A stretch of 64,000 bases of DNA. Origin: Sinotaia quadrata (lineage: Eukaryota; Mollusca; Gastropoda; Architaenioglossa; Viviparidae). The notes beneath the pieces are model-generated. The model was not told the origin of the DNA. It did not search any database and was given only the letters and a program-made list of their open reading frames with translations. This document shows, in pieces, positions 11,471-23,460 of this stretch; the stretch's first letter is position 1, and every line of letters starts with the position of its first letter. Both the position numbers and the translations under genes were made by a program. The stretch spans positions 15,595,975 through 15,659,974 of the forward strand of contig CM054183.1 of NCBI GenBank assembly GCA_028829895.1, in the 5' to 3' direction.

Positions 11471-12310
11471 TAGTACGCCGACATTGAAAAGCTCTTTGTT
11501 ATACGTCCAGTATAGTTTGAGAACGCTTTTTGCTGTTCTAACTCGGCAAATGGCGGGATGGGCAGGTGCAGGACACATGCCACCATTTATAGTGTAATTT
11601 TTCTCTCAGTAGTGTTAGAGTACTAAGGCTATCCAGACAATGCTGTGCAGGCGATGTCCTGAGAAGGAATCAGCATCACGATTATTACAATCTTTATTAC
11701 ACCCTTGCACGGGGAGGGGAGGGGAGGGGAGAGGAGAGAGGAATGCATTCGCACTGTGTTCCACCCGGATGAGAAGAAAGAATTACTGGTCTTTGACAGG
11801 AACAGGTCAGTCGCTAATGTTCAAGTAACAATAAGTATTGTCTATGCTCGTTGCTCTTAGTTATGGTCGAAAATAAACTGTGGACCGTTACTGCAAGGAG
11901 CATGTAAGTAAAACATTGAAAACCTTCAACCACTACTACCCACACCCATCTCACTTCCGGCCTGCCCTAGAAGGAGTCCGTTGACGAAAAGTAACAGAAA
12001 TAGGCTAAAGTGACAATGTTCAAGCGAAAAAGGAAGTATTTAAATATAAATTCAGAGTTACACTGATTTATAAATATAGATTCCCAAACAGATTTTCCTA
12101 TGTGACTTCGACTTTTGTGAAGTTTGCAAATATTAAAGTGTAATTTTTTAAAATTACAGATACTAACTATTAAAGAAGCGAACAGGCTAATATCTAGACG
12201 TGCTGGATTCAGTCTGTGACGGGAAACGGGGTCCACAATCATCAAAATTTAATTATTTTCTATTCTAATTTGCAACAAAGAATCCTGCATCAAACGCACG
12301 CACGAACACA
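11471..12310. other. No gene seen
   Basis: Contains a GGGGA-rich tract at about 11711-11740. This is probably part of the 3' flank of the IL-17-like gene on the minus strand. No polyadenylation signal was identified with confidence. Confidence 0.4.
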
Positions 12311-12330
12311 GGTACACACACACACACACA

Positions 12331-12370
<40 letters not shown>
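12311..12370. repeat. (CA)n microsatellite
   Basis: CA dinucleotides with a single CTCA interruption, about 130 bases beyond the stop codon of the IL-17-like gene. Confidence 0.95.
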
Positions 12371-12374
<4 letters not shown>

Positions 12375-12499
12375 CAGAAAAAATAGGCATTGATATATTC
12401 CATCCTATTGCTTCCAATTCTGCTGAAATTTCAAACACTATAGTAATGTTCCTTTGAATGAAAAAATGCAAACTATTTATCTTTAACGACACCTGGCAA

Positions 12500-13108
12500 T
12501 CAGTCTACTTGTCTCGTTGGCGGATGAGCACATACGCACCCAACAGGGACCGATTCTCGATCCCACCGGAAATGGATCTGATTCTCAATACAAACTTCCC
12601 GGATGACAGCCACGCGATGGTACAGCGGTATGCAAGAGTACGGATGCATCGTCGTTTCTCCCCATCCGGGTCCTGAGCAGTGACCGCAAATGCAACGGGC
12701 GTAGTACAGCAATCTCGGGAACCGATCTGCCTGGTAATTTTCTTCCAGTGTCCACGGACACAGTGACTGGTTCTCCAAACCCACAAGCGGTTCGCTAGCC
12801 TGGAAAGTAGGGCAGATCCCGGACAGGTTGTGCTGACCGCGCAAGAGTAACATCGTATTCAAATTTGCGGGGTCAAGCTGCTCAAGGGATTCCATCATGT
12901 TCAGCATGTCCGCCAGGCGCTGTTGGTCTGAAGACGGTCGGCAGAGGCGAGCGGCCTCAGCGCCAATGCTCCGCCGCCGACCAACAAAAGGAGACAGCGA
13001 CGACAACCACGATGACTCTAGTGAGGATGGTGTCGACAAAGGAGAGTCCTCAAGTGACGTCATCAAGAAGGAGGCGTGGTACGCGAAGAGGGTAAAGAGA
13101 ACAGGCAT
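12500..13108 (-). CDS. Interleukin-17-like secreted cytokine
   Basis: Read from ATG at 13108, this 202-residue frame ends at TGA 12502-12500. It carries the IL-17 cystine-knot signature: CPW (residues 117-119) followed by ENYQADRFPRLLYYARC (C139), C141, C144, YSCIPLYHRVAVIREVC (C159, C173) and VPVGCVCAHP (C191, C193). These match the family's W-x-x-x...RYP, C-x-x-x-C, P-V and VGCTCV landmarks. Residues 1-16 are hydrophobic and may be a signal peptide, though with no basic N-region. The stretch to about residue 110 is a long low-complexity pro-region with an RRR site at 44-46. Possible N-glycosylation sites lie at N94 and N113. IL-17 homologues bind IL-17 receptor (SEFIR) proteins and drive mucosal and haemocyte inflammation. 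An acceptor (CTCTACAG) just upstream stays in frame to 13129, so a short first exon may supply the true start. Length is usual for the family. Confidence 0.85.
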   Translation of the reverse strand: MPVLFTLFAYHASFLMTSLEDSPLSTPSSLESSWLSSLSPFVGRRRSIGAEAARLCRPSSDQQRLADMLNMMESLEQLDPANLNTMLLLRGQHNLSGICPTFQASEPLVGLENQSLCPWTLEENYQADRFPRLLYYARCICGHCSGPGWGETTMHPYSCIPLYHRVAVIREVCIENQIHFRWDRESVPVGCVCAHPPTRQVD

Positions 13109-13129
13109 GACTTTCGCGGTGTTTGGCAG

Positions 13130-13489
13130 CTGTAGAGTATTAAAATGACGTAAGTCTATTGGGTAAACCTGTTGTAAAGGGACACCACTCGCAAAATACA
13201 AAGCGTAAAGCAGTTATGGAATGGTAGAATTGTAAAAGAAAATGTCATGGATAAAGAAGATATAAAATTTCTCTTGACCCAAGGTCGGGTTAGTTTGATA
13301 ATTTAACAATTAAGTGTAGAAATATTGATAGGCAAATTTACTCCACCACAGACTGTAACTGTTCCATAATAATGTACGAGAAAACATTAGATTGCAATAA
13401 CTGTTCCAAAATAGTGTACGAAATATTAGATGTATAGAATGGTCCCATAAAAAATGTAGATAATATATGCAGTTTAGATTTTAACAATA
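13130..13489. other. Upstream flank of the IL-17-like gene
   Basis: This region is the intron or promoter side of the cytokine gene. The only signal seen is a candidate 3' splice site at 13131-13130 (minus strand, ATACTCTACAG). No TATA box or first exon could be assigned. Confidence 0.3.
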
Positions 13490-13808
13490 CACAATGTATG
13501 AGATTGTTTTAGTAAATAAATCGTAAATAATTCACGAGAGTGCTTGTACTTGACCTGTGACCTGTGCATTGTGTATGAGATTGTTTTAGGAAATGTATCG
13601 TAGATAATTCACGAGAGTGCTTGTACTTGACCTGTGACCTGTGCATAGTGTATGAGATTGTTTTAGTAAATGTATCGTAAATAATTCACGAGAGTGCTTG
13701 TACTTGACCTGTGACCTGTGCATAGTGTATGAGATTATTTTAGTAAATGTATCGGAAATAATTCACGAGAGTGCTTGTACTTGACCTGTGACCTGTGCAT
13801 AGTGTATT
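13490..13808. repeat. 77-bp minisatellite, 4 copies
   Basis: Units run from GTGTATGAGATTGTTTTAG through AATTCACGAGAGTGCTTG to CTTGACCTGTGACCTGTGCA with few differences. Confidence 0.93.
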
Positions 13809-14194
13809 TTAACAACAGCACAACAGACCAGGAAATAATGCGAGTAGTTTATTTTTAAAACTGTACTGCAAATAATCATGTTTTAAATTTGGAATTTAGA
13901 CAATTGGACAAATATAGCATAAGCAATGTAAGAAACTGTTCTGGAGGTTAAAATCTATTTAGTAAATAATCTTATAGGAAAAGGAAATGCATTGGATTCT
14001 AACAACATTACGAAATAATAATTTCTTGACTGAACTTTCGATTCTTCTACGCAGATCAATATTTAGTAGTGATGATCTAGATTTAGCAGCTAAACTGAGA
14101 AAAATTGTGCTATTTTTAAAAAAATCATTTTGACGAATACACACACAGTGAATGTATGTGAAAGCGCTTTTGATTTTAAGAACGATATTGTAAG

Positions 14195-14550
14195 TATTAT
14201 GGAAAGTTATTTGTTGATAATAACTAAAAAATAAATAGTATGTGAAAGTTATTTGTTGAAAATAGCTAAACAATAAATAATACTGAAAGTTATTTGTTGA
14301 TAATAGCTAAACAATAAATAGTATGTGAAAGTTATTTGTTGATAATAGCTAAACAATAAATAGTATGTGAAAGTTGTTTGTTGATAATAGCTAAACAATA
14401 AATAGTATGTGAAAGTTATTTGTTGATAATAGCTAAACAATAAATAATACGTGAAAGTTATTTGTTGATAATAGCTAAACAATAAATAGTATGTGAAAGT
14501 TGTTTGTTGATAAGAGCTGAACAATAAATAGTATGTGAAAGTTGTTTGAA
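14195..14550. repeat. 42-bp minisatellite, about 8 copies
   Basis: The unit is GAAAGTTATTTGTTGATAAT followed by AGCTAAACAATAAATAGTAT and GT. Since 42 is divisible by three, a Tyr/Phe/Leu-rich frame runs through on the minus strand and is not a gene. Confidence 0.95.
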
Positions 14551-14721
14551 TGTAACAACAATACAGGAGATAGTATAGGAAAACTCTCTTGAGTCTAGGG
14601 ATTGGACAGTAAATATGAAAATGTCTTTTTAAATTTAAGTTAACAACTAGATTGAAATAAGCGAATGTTTCATTTGAAAGTTACAACAATATAATTATAA
14701 TGTATGGCTATATCTTCTGAA

Positions 14722-14788
14722 TTTACCAAAGCCAGTAAATGTTATGGGAACAATCTTCTGAATTTACCAAAGCCAGTAAATATTATGA
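14722..14788. repeat. Two-copy short tandem repeat
   Basis: ATCTTCTGAATTTACCAAAG and CCAGTAAAT occur twice about 41 bases apart. Confidence 0.75.
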
Positions 14789-14897
14789 TAGAGTTATTTT
14801 AATTTTAATATTAGGATTTAAACTCTATATGTCATTATCAACAGAGGAGGATTGTTTTAGATGGAGAACTCATGAACGTTGAATTGTTTGCTCCACC

Positions 14898-15037
<140 letters not shown>

Positions 15038-15159
15038 TTAAATCTGTTATCCGAGTACTTAGATATACTAGCGATTTGGATTTTTAGTAATTTATTATAT
15101 TTTTTTATTTCATTATAATTAGTTACTCTGTTGCATCTTTAAATTAATTCTCCTGCAGA

Positions 15160-15390
15160 AGTAATTATATGCTAACAAATATTAGTAATTCAATAAAAAC
15201 TTTTATTTACATGCAGTAAGAATTACATACTGATAATAATTAGTTATTGCTCATAAACTTTTATTATTCTTAATGCAGTGGTAATTACATACTGACAAAT
15301 AATATAGTTATTGCTTGCACATTTATATTATTCTTAATGCAGTAGTAATTACATAATGACAAATATTATACTTATTGCTTAGAAACTTTT
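15160..15390. repeat. Degenerate 65-70 bp repeat, 3-4 copies
   Basis: Recurring GCAGTAGTAATTACATACTG, ACAAATATTA and TTATTGCT blocks with considerable drift. Confidence 0.6.
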
Positions 15391-15754
15391 ATTCTCATCC
15401 GATAGAACCTACAAAGCTGACAATAAACTCATGATAGTGTTAAATGTGTAATTGGAATAGATTAATAATACATCTTCCATCTCATAAACTTAAGTGAAAT
15501 AATAATGATAAACAAAACAGAAGAATTATTATACCTTGATGTTACTGAATGAATGCATCCAAAATGTCAGGTTTAGTCTAGTTATAGAGAATTACGCTTC
15601 ATTAGAAAAATATTAATAGATCACTTTAATAAGTATAAATGTATTTATACTAATAATAAGTCAATTCCAATTCATCGTTATAGAGTAATGGAAAATCCGA
15701 GATAAGTTTCTTTCCAATTTTACTTGTTATAATGGAATTTTCCCAAGATAAGCT

Positions 15755-16070
15755 CTTTTTTAAACTTAGTTGTTATAGCATAATGATAACTTCCAAGTTA
15801 AGTCGCTTCCTAAGTTGTTATAGCATAATGATAATTTCCAAGTTAAGTCGCTTCCTAAGTTGTTATAGCATAATGATAACTTCCAAGTTAAGTCGCTTCC
15901 TAAGTTGTTATAGCATTATGATAACTTCCAAGTTAAGTCGCTTCCTAAGTTGTTATAGCATTATGATAACTTCCAAGTTAAGTCGCTTCCTAAGTTGTTA
16001 TAGCATAATGATAACTTCCAAGATAAGCCACTTTCCAAGCTTAGGTGCTATAACATAACGGAAACTTTCA
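15755..16070. repeat. 42-bp minisatellite, about 7 copies
   Basis: The unit is GTTATAGCATAATGATAACT followed by TCCAAGTTAAGTCGCTTCCTAA. Central units differ at single bases and edge units have decayed. The open frame is an artefact. Confidence 0.95.
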
Positions 16071-16106
16071 AGATAAACCTTGTGGCGAAGTAAATTTGCC
16101 TATCTA

Positions 16107-16242
16107 ATTGTCAAACTGTCGAAGTGACCCGACCTTGGGCACTTCTTATGATGATAACTTTATGTGTCAGAGTTGGAAGAAACTGCTCGAATTGAGAATA
16201 TGCTAGAAATTGCTGATGCAATCCAAACCAGTTCCAACTGGA
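16107..16242 (+). repeat. Dispersed repeat B, copy 1
   Basis: Related to 49866-49997 in the same orientation. Shared blocks are AATTGTCAAACT, TTGGGCA, TTATGATG, GCTAGAAATTGCTGATGCAA and AGTTCCAA. The second copy directly follows a decayed mariner transposase, so this could be a mariner 3' end. Confidence 0.7.
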
Positions 16243-16480
16243 CATTACTAAAGGAATATTCAATAATTAGAAATATGTTATCAAAGGAATATTCAATAAT
16301 TAGAAAGACATTACTAAAGGAATATTAAATAATTAGAAAAACATTACTATAGGAATATTTAATAATTAGAAAGACATTACTAACGGAGTATTCAATAATT
16401 AGAAAGACATTACTAAAAGCAAATCCACTAGTTAGAAAGATGTAGCTAAATGTATGTTCATGAATTAGAAAGACAATTTA
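16243..16480. repeat. Minisatellite, about 35-36 bp, 6 copies
   Basis: Repeated AGAAAGACATTACTAAAGGA and ATATTCAATAATT blocks, increasingly diverged to the right. Confidence 0.88.
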
Positions 16481-16879
16481 TGAGATAATAAGTTAGGAAT
16501 TAGGAAAAAAACCGCCCTTAAAGGGATATTCAATTAATTACATCCTATTGCACTTAAAAGTCTTCGAATATATTTCCTTGAAGGTTCAAAGTGTTACATC
16601 TCTGATTCTGTTGTTATTTAGACGTAGTGTAGTACGTTGTAAAATAGGCAACACTTCTGTTCTGATATCATAATGGAAATGCAATAATAGTTGAGTTATT
16701 TGAAGTTTCAAAATGTTAAATCACTGGACGAGGTCAATAAGTATTTAGTAACATATTTTAAAATTTGGTTCTATTTTTTTATCGTTCAAAAAATATTAAT
16801 GCATCCAGTTACTGAGGATTTAAATATCACATCACTGTTAAAAACAGTAAATGCATATAAACTTTCATCACGTCAAGTG

Positions 16880-17163
16880 TAATTTTTAAAATTGCAATAC
16901 CATAATCAATGAAGTATGAATGTTACTTTTTTAAAATTGCAATACCATAATATAATCAATGAAGTATGAATGTTACTTTTTTAAAATTGCAATACCACAA
17001 TCAATGGAGTATGAATGTTACTTTTTTAAAATTGCAAAACCACAATCAATGGAGTATGAATGTTACTTTTTTAAAATTGCAATACCACAATCAATGGAGT
17101 ATGAATGTTACTTTTTTAAAATTGCAATACCATAATCAATGAAGTATGAATGTTACTTTTTTA
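16880..17163. repeat. 45-bp minisatellite, 6 copies
   Basis: The unit contains TGAATGTTACTTTTTTAAAA, TTGCAATACCACAATCAATG and GAGTA. Substitutions are few, with one short insertion in the second copy. Confidence 0.95.
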
Positions 17164-20100
17164 AAGATCAACAACGAAGTAGTTGTGGCCAATGTAGTCC
17201 ATAAATGTGTTTTTGTAACTTATTTTAAATTTACAAAATACTATTTTTCGTTTATTACTGAAAACGTAATGCCCCGTACAATTATTAGAGTATTTCACTG
17301 ATATAAAATACCAACAATCCCCAAATGAAACCAATATATGCATCAAGTGTTCAATCTGTAATGAAGTCAGAAGTAAATTTTACTCTTCCGAATATTTATC
17401 AAAAGATATCCTAATCTCTTTTTTAAGCGTTACAATAAAATGTACTTAAATTCTGCAATAGCATGTGAATTATCAGTTATGAATTAAATTCCTTTTTTAC
17501 TTTTGATTACTGAAGCTAGAGAAATCTTTTCTAGTAATGTATCATTCAAGGTGAATTTAAGAAAAAAGTGCATTCTGAGCTATTGTTTTATTTTTAAAAA
17601 TTGAGGAAGAGGAGAAAAGCAAGAGTTTTATTTAAAACCTCAGACCATTTAATTTCACCCTGTTTTTATTCTAATTTTCTGTTTTTGCGTCATCTATTCA
17701 ATTTCTTATTTTTGCTACAGTAAATGTCTGAAGTCAGTTTCCTTGATGTTTGCTTTGGAAGACTTGCGGGCTGTTGCCGAATTCTCTGTTTATTATTGAG
17801 TAATGCCTCGCTTTCAATGCGATTAAAATGGGGCTGAGAGCTTTCATAGATAGGTCTATGAACTGGGTGATTAAGTAACAGGTAGATTTCTCTCTCAATC
17901 TCTGTTGTGCGCCCTGGCTTGAGGATGGTTGGAGTAAGGCAAAGACACAATTTTTCGGTTATCTATCTATCTATCTGTCTGTCTGTCTGTGTGTCTGAAT
18001 CTATCTGTCTGTTCATAACAGCATTCAAATTATTCATTCGCAGCAAAGCAATAAATCACGTTATATATATTCACCATTGGTTTGCATGTATTCAAAAGAA
18101 AACAAATGGGAGATAACTTACCATTTTCATAGTTGTTGCAATAGGTGCCTTTGTCATCTTCTTCCAGAAAGGATATCAAAATATTGCTTCGGTTCTGTAC
18201 TACTGCGGAAAACTCACTTTGGTATTGGAAAGAGCACTAAAAATTAAGAACTCTTTTTAAGCCTTATAATTAGTAGTGTAATTAATGAAAACTGTAATAA
18301 TTATTAGAAGCAACTGTGTTGTAAAGAATTCCAGTTCTGTGCGGTGGCTGGAATTTGGCACCACTCTGAAATAGTCTGGTGAGATAGATTTCACAAAATC
18401 TTATTTTGCACACTATCTAATTCAGTAGAGTGAGCCACAAAATATGAATAATTAAATGAAATGCAGACTGAACTAACGATTAATCTGTCTGAAGAATCTG
18501 TTTTAATGATTTACTAGTATTGATTATAAATTTGATCTATCTGCTGAAACTTATTATTTTTCAGAGCAATTAATTCTTCACCATTTTGTCAATCAGCAAA
18601 TTATAATATGTACATCAATCTTCTGATGAAGAGCTACATCGAACAATGCAACACGTTGAGTTGCTTAGTAAAAGAAAGCTGTAGATATCTATTGGATTTT
18701 GAATCTTAGTGATTAGAGCAACAGAAACATAATGTTTAGAGTTACTTGCTGGAAAATTTTGCTGTTACATAAACGCTGTTCTTTAACAAAAACGCTCTCT
18801 CTTTTAGTGCAAGACAGGTCCCAATGTCCGCACGTGTCTTGCTGCTTTCTGCCACTCAGGAAAGCAAGCAAATGTCGCGCCTTTTAATGTACCGTTTGCG
18901 CAGATAAAAATTAAGGTATTAGTGTTGCCCTGCTTTTTTTTTTTCTCAGTCGATCTGAAGTGATTCCGAGGTGAGTGGGTGGACCCTAATTTTGCATCGC
19001 CCTCGTAGCTACCCGATACTGGGTAAAACGAAACTGCGAATCGGGTAAGATGTTAAAAGATTTACTTGGCGCTCTGAGTGAAGTTCAATGATGGACTCAG
19101 ACTAACAAAGCATTTTTAACTCACATTATTTGAGGGTTTTTTTGTTTTTAAAATTTGACGGTTATTTTAATTTTTTTTGCAATGTTTTTCTCTAGACATG
19201 TTTGCCATTTAGAACAACGTGCAAAAACGCACAAAGACAGTGAATAGTTGTATGCATGAAGGTGAATTAAAGTAGGGGGAAAGTGGCGGGGGAGGGGGGA
19301 GATGGAGCGCATTTTGTCACTCAACATTTAGGGGCACTGTAGGATTGAGATGGTATTTTGAAAACGCACGCATTTTTGCTTTCATTCATGTGTGAGCGAT
19401 AAGCATTGAGTGTAGACTTACATGCATTAATGCATTCTTATACACCCGCATTAGTATACGCATGCGCACAAGTGTAGATAATGTACACGCGTTTATGATT
19501 CGTATAAAGTGCAATTGCAGAAACTATTTTCACATAAGAGTAGATAAAACCGTTGCAAATCTACCTAATAGTGGTCTCAGTGATTGTTCCTCTTTGGCCC
19601 AGACGATACAAGCCATTATCACCAGACTACCCATCCTAGACTAAACCGCCAGTACTCAACCTCCATCAGCATCTCTGCCTGCGATGATATCCCTCTGGAA
19701 CCTCTATTGCGGGAAAGACTGTATAATAGGTGTGAATGTATTCACAGAGTGAATTGACTCTTATTAACCTATTCTCATTTCTATATTCGAGAACATTTTA
19801 AACGACTACAGCATTTGCCATCAAATTATTTATATAGGCTTCATTTACATCCTTAAGGTATTTCATTTATTTTCCTTGCATTCATCTTAACAGTCAATTA
19901 TCTCAATCCACACCTCTATAATTCATTATATATATTTTACATATAATGTATGTGAATATTTATAATTACGAATAGATTTATATTTAAATTTCATTCGTAA
20001 TTACAAACATTCTCAATCACATCAGTAAAATATACTCTCATTAAAAAAATTTAGCTCATATTTCTTATTGTAAAGGTTATCTGAACTTATTAAAAATAAT

Positions 20101-20250
20101 CTCAAATAGGTTTCATTAATGCAGCCTCGCACAGAAAATTCAAAATTCTTTTCGCGTCTTAATATCGTATCAATTTCCATAAAACGTTAAAATATTGCGA
20201 AATGTTATTTTTATCCAGAGCTTGACAAGACGCAGACTGTGTGACATTAT
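17164..20250. other. About 3 kb without a visible gene
   Basis: AT-rich DNA containing a (TCTA)/(TCTG) microsatellite at about 17960-18012 and a G-rich patch at 19275-19300. I checked the minus-strand frame at 17950-17690 and the + frame at 19462-19644. Neither shows a domain or splice context. Confidence 0.45.
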
Positions 20251-20254
20251 ATAA

Positions 20255-20510
20255 ATTGTGGTTGTGTGAAAACTAACTTTTGAATTTCTGCTGAGATCTG
20301 TGTGAAATAACCTTTGGTTGTGTGAAAACTAACTTTTGAATTTCTGCTGAGATCTGTGTGAAATAACCTTTGGTAGTGTGAAAACTGACTTTGGATTTAT
20401 GCTGAAATCCGTGTGACATTTTAACGTGTTATTGTTGAAAACTAACTCTTAAATTTCTGCTGAGATCTGTGACACCATAAACTGTCATTGTGTGAAAACT
20501 AACTTTGAAT
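20255..20510. repeat. Degenerate minisatellite, about 56-60 bp, 4-5 copies
   Basis: Units share GTGTGAAAACTAACTTTTGA and ATTTCTGCTGAGATCTGTGT. A short (AT)n run follows at about 20510-20530. Confidence 0.85.
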
Positions 20511-20770
20511 ATATATATATATATATATTCGGTAAACACACACTTTTCATTTATTAAATTTAAGAAACACCATTTAAATGGTTGACAAAAAAGTAAAAGA
20601 CAAAAAAAAAATAATCATGGAGAGAACATTTGTACAGAATATTAATTTATTTAATAGCAAATAAATTTCGCTTGGAAATCAGCCTATAGTAACAATTGAA
20701 GAAAGTAAACAATTAAATTAAATTTATTTACATTTTATCTGTAAGACAGCAAAGTGTTTCTATTTCGTTG

Positions 20771-21105
20771 TTAAACTTCGTCATGAACGTGGGCAACTGA
20801 ACGTTAGTTAAACTTCGTCATGAAAATGGGCAATTGAACGTTAGTTAAACTTCGTCATGAAAATGGGCAATTGAACGTTAGTTAAACTTCGTCATGAAAA
20901 TGGGCAATTGAACGTTAGTTAAACTTCGTCATGAAAATGGGCAATTGAACGTTAGTTAAACTTCGTCATGAAAATGGGCAATTGAACGTTAGTTAAACTT
21001 CGTCATGAAAATGGGCAATTGAACGTTAGTTAAACTTCGTCATGAAAATGGGCAATTGAATGTTAAACTTCGTCATGAAAATGAGCAATTGAATGTTAGT
21101 TAAGA
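20771..21105. repeat. 37-bp minisatellite, about 9 copies
   Basis: The unit is GTTAGTTAAACTTCGTCATG followed by AAAATGGGCAATTGAAC. Internal units are identical; edge units differ. Confidence 0.97.
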
Positions 21106-21214
21106 TGGAAACCACACAAAGTTACAAAGTGCAATAAAGAGTAATTTCAAAGAAATAATTAAATGCGAAATAAAATAATAACGAATACCATCACTTCTCA
21201 GAAACTTGCCACAA

Positions 21215-21392
21215 TGGAGTTTCATGTAACTGGAAATGTATTAAGAATCTCTGATGTGTTTCCTAAACAGTTAGGAGTTTCATGTAACTGGAAATGTCTG
21301 AAGAATCTCTGATTTGTTTACTAAACAGTTAGAAATTTCATGTAACTCGAAATGTCTGCAGAATCTCTGATGTATTTACTAAAAGTTAGCTG
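21215..21392. repeat. About 60-bp tandem repeat, 3 copies
   Basis: TTTCATGTAACTGGAAATGT and GAATCTCTGATGTGTTTCCT blocks recur three times with decay. Confidence 0.85.
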
Positions 21393-21819
21393 CAACATGT
21401 CGACCTGCAAACATCACGAACATCTCAGATAGGTTTCCGTTTTCAGAAACTGAATAACCGCGGTTAAAAATAGGAGAAAAATGAGTGATGTGATCCTCAA
21501 CACGTCAAATTCGTATTTTAATTCTCTTTCAGAGCTCGAATTTTTAGTTTCGTAAGCAATCTGACTTTATATTTTACCCTCCCAGATAACATAAAGATTG
21601 GGGAGACGAAAAGCGACCGAGAGAGTCAGAGACATGCACAGAGAGAGAGAGACGAACAGGGAGTGAGAGCCAGATAGACAAGAATGACAGAAAGCATTAG
21701 AGACAGACATTGAAATAGACACAGGGAGACGATAATAGTGACTGTCTGTATTACAGTCCATCTTTGTGTCAGCATCATCACATTCCTTATTCAGGTGTAC
21801 AGTAGATAACATTCAGTCA

Positions 21820-22025
21820 TTCTTCGGTATTATGCTACTACTTCCATTAGTGAGAGGTCATTTTTCAGTGTTGAACTACTACTCTCATTATTGTGAGGTC
21901 ATTTTTCAGTGTTAAACTACTACTTTCATTATTGAGAGGTCATTTTTTCAGTGTTAAACTACTACTTTCATTATTGAGAGGTCATTTTTCAGTGTTAAAT
22001 TACTACTTTCATTATTGAGAGGCTA
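21820..22025. repeat. 42-bp minisatellite, 4-5 copies
   Basis: The unit is GTGTTAAACTACTACTTTCA followed by TTATTGAGAGGTCATTTTTCA. The left copy is diverged. Confidence 0.93.
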
Positions 22026-22169
22026 TCCCTTATTCACTGTTGTACATAAGACACAGGTGTTACGTACATAGCATCCCTTATTAAATGTCATTGATAAAAC
22101 GCATTCTTTATACATTCTTCCTTGATAGCATGCATCCAGACATTCGTTATACGTTGTCACTTAATATAC

Positions 22170-22470
22170 ATTAAACAAGCAGTTATGCCTCATTATACAA
22201 ACAAGCAGTTATACCTCATTATACAAACAAGCAGTTATTCCTCATTATACAAACACGCAGTTATTCCTCATTATACAAACAAGCAGTTATTCCTCATTAT
22301 ACAAACACGCAGTTATTCCTCATTATACAAACACGCAGTTATTCCTCATTATACAAACAAGCAGTTATTCCTCATTATACAAACACGCAGTTATTCCTCA
22401 TTATACAAACAAGCAGTTATTCCTCATTATACAAACACGCAGTTATTCCTCATTATACAAACAAGCAGTT
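22170..22470. repeat. 26-bp minisatellite, about 11-12 copies
   Basis: The unit is ACAAACAAGCAGTTATTCCTCATTAT written across two pieces: ACAAACAAGC and AGTTATTCCTCATTAT. Two variants (CAAGC and CACGC) largely alternate, so expansion may have involved two-unit blocks. Confidence 0.96.
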
Positions 22471-22721
22471 ATGCCTCATATTTCATCCCGTATTCGATGT
22501 TATAGTATTTCTTGACAGTCCTTATTCACTGTTATAAACTATATACAGTTTTTTGTTATGCAACAAACAGCACGGCCATTCTTCGTGTGTTGTATAGACA
22601 ACACGCAGTCACTCCACGTTTTCTCAAGAAAATCTTCTTTTGCAGGTTTTCCATTCCAATAGCCCAACGCCTGACGGTCAGATAACTTGAGAGGAGCCCC
22701 TTTGTTCCGCCTTATAGCTAA

Positions 22722-23111
22722 TTAAGTGAGGTACGTCCTTCGTACCAAACCCTCCGTCAATTTTTCCTCCTTTTTATAGGATGTCAATAACTGCCTTCCT
22801 TCGGTGCTGATAGATGCATCGGTTAGCACCAATTTTTCTAGCGACTTGTTTTGGCGCAGCGCCCCTGAGAGTATCCGACAGACGTCGGTGCTCGCCTGGC
22901 AGCGGCTAAGGTCGAGTCTTTCCAGTGAGCTTGTGAGTCGGGTGTACTCACCCAATGCCGTTCCTCCGACACGGTCTAGCCTGATTCCAGACAGGATTAG
23001 GGCTTTCAGGGAGCTGCACAGTTTCAGATCCTGTAAGAGGGCAGTAAGGTCTGAGCCCTCTAGGCGAGTGTCTGAGAGGTTGAGGGAGGCGCAGTGATGT
23101 GATGACTGGAG
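22722..23111 (-). CDS. NLR exon 11 (last): LRRs and C-terminus
   Basis: Encodes residues 1049-1177 and TAA at 22724-22722. It starts in phase 0 after TGTTACAG. Successive LRR strands are visible: ASLNLSDTRLEGSDLTALLQ, SLKALILSGIRLD, SLERLDLSRCQAS and SLEKLVLTDASIS, about 28-29 residues apart. The tail (YKKEEKLTEGLVRRTYLT) is short and charged. Confidence 0.9.
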   Translation of the reverse strand, partial: LQSSHHCASLNLSDTRLEGSDLTALLQDLKLCSSLKALILSGIRLDRVGGTALGEYTRLTSSLERLDLSRCQASTDVCRILSGALRQNKSLEKLVLTDASISTEGRQLLTSYKKEEKLTEGLVRRTYLT

Positions 23112-23428
23112 CTGTAACAAACAGAATAGTGCCGTGTTAAGAGAGAGAGAGGGAGGGAGAGATTTCAAAGATTTAATAATTGAACTGAAACAGGGAGAGA
23201 ATTTTGTGCCGTATTTAGACGACTGGAGATGACAGAAAGAGTACAGTGTTGTTCGATAAATGAACTGAATAAGAGAGGTGCAGAAAAAGAGAAATAGAGA
23301 GAGAGAGAGTATTACAAAGTTGTAAAGACTGAAATGAAACAGAGAAAAAATAGAGCCGTGTTTCGACGAATGGAGATGATACAGAAAGATAGAATTTGTC
23401 TGATGAATGATCAGAAACAGAAAGTTGC

Positions 23429-23460
<32 letters not shown>

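Noticed and set aside
20771..22470. Regular direct repeats resembling a CRISPR array
   Set aside because: The repeats are head-to-tail without unique spacers, and the DNA is eukaryotic with spliced genes. They are minisatellites.
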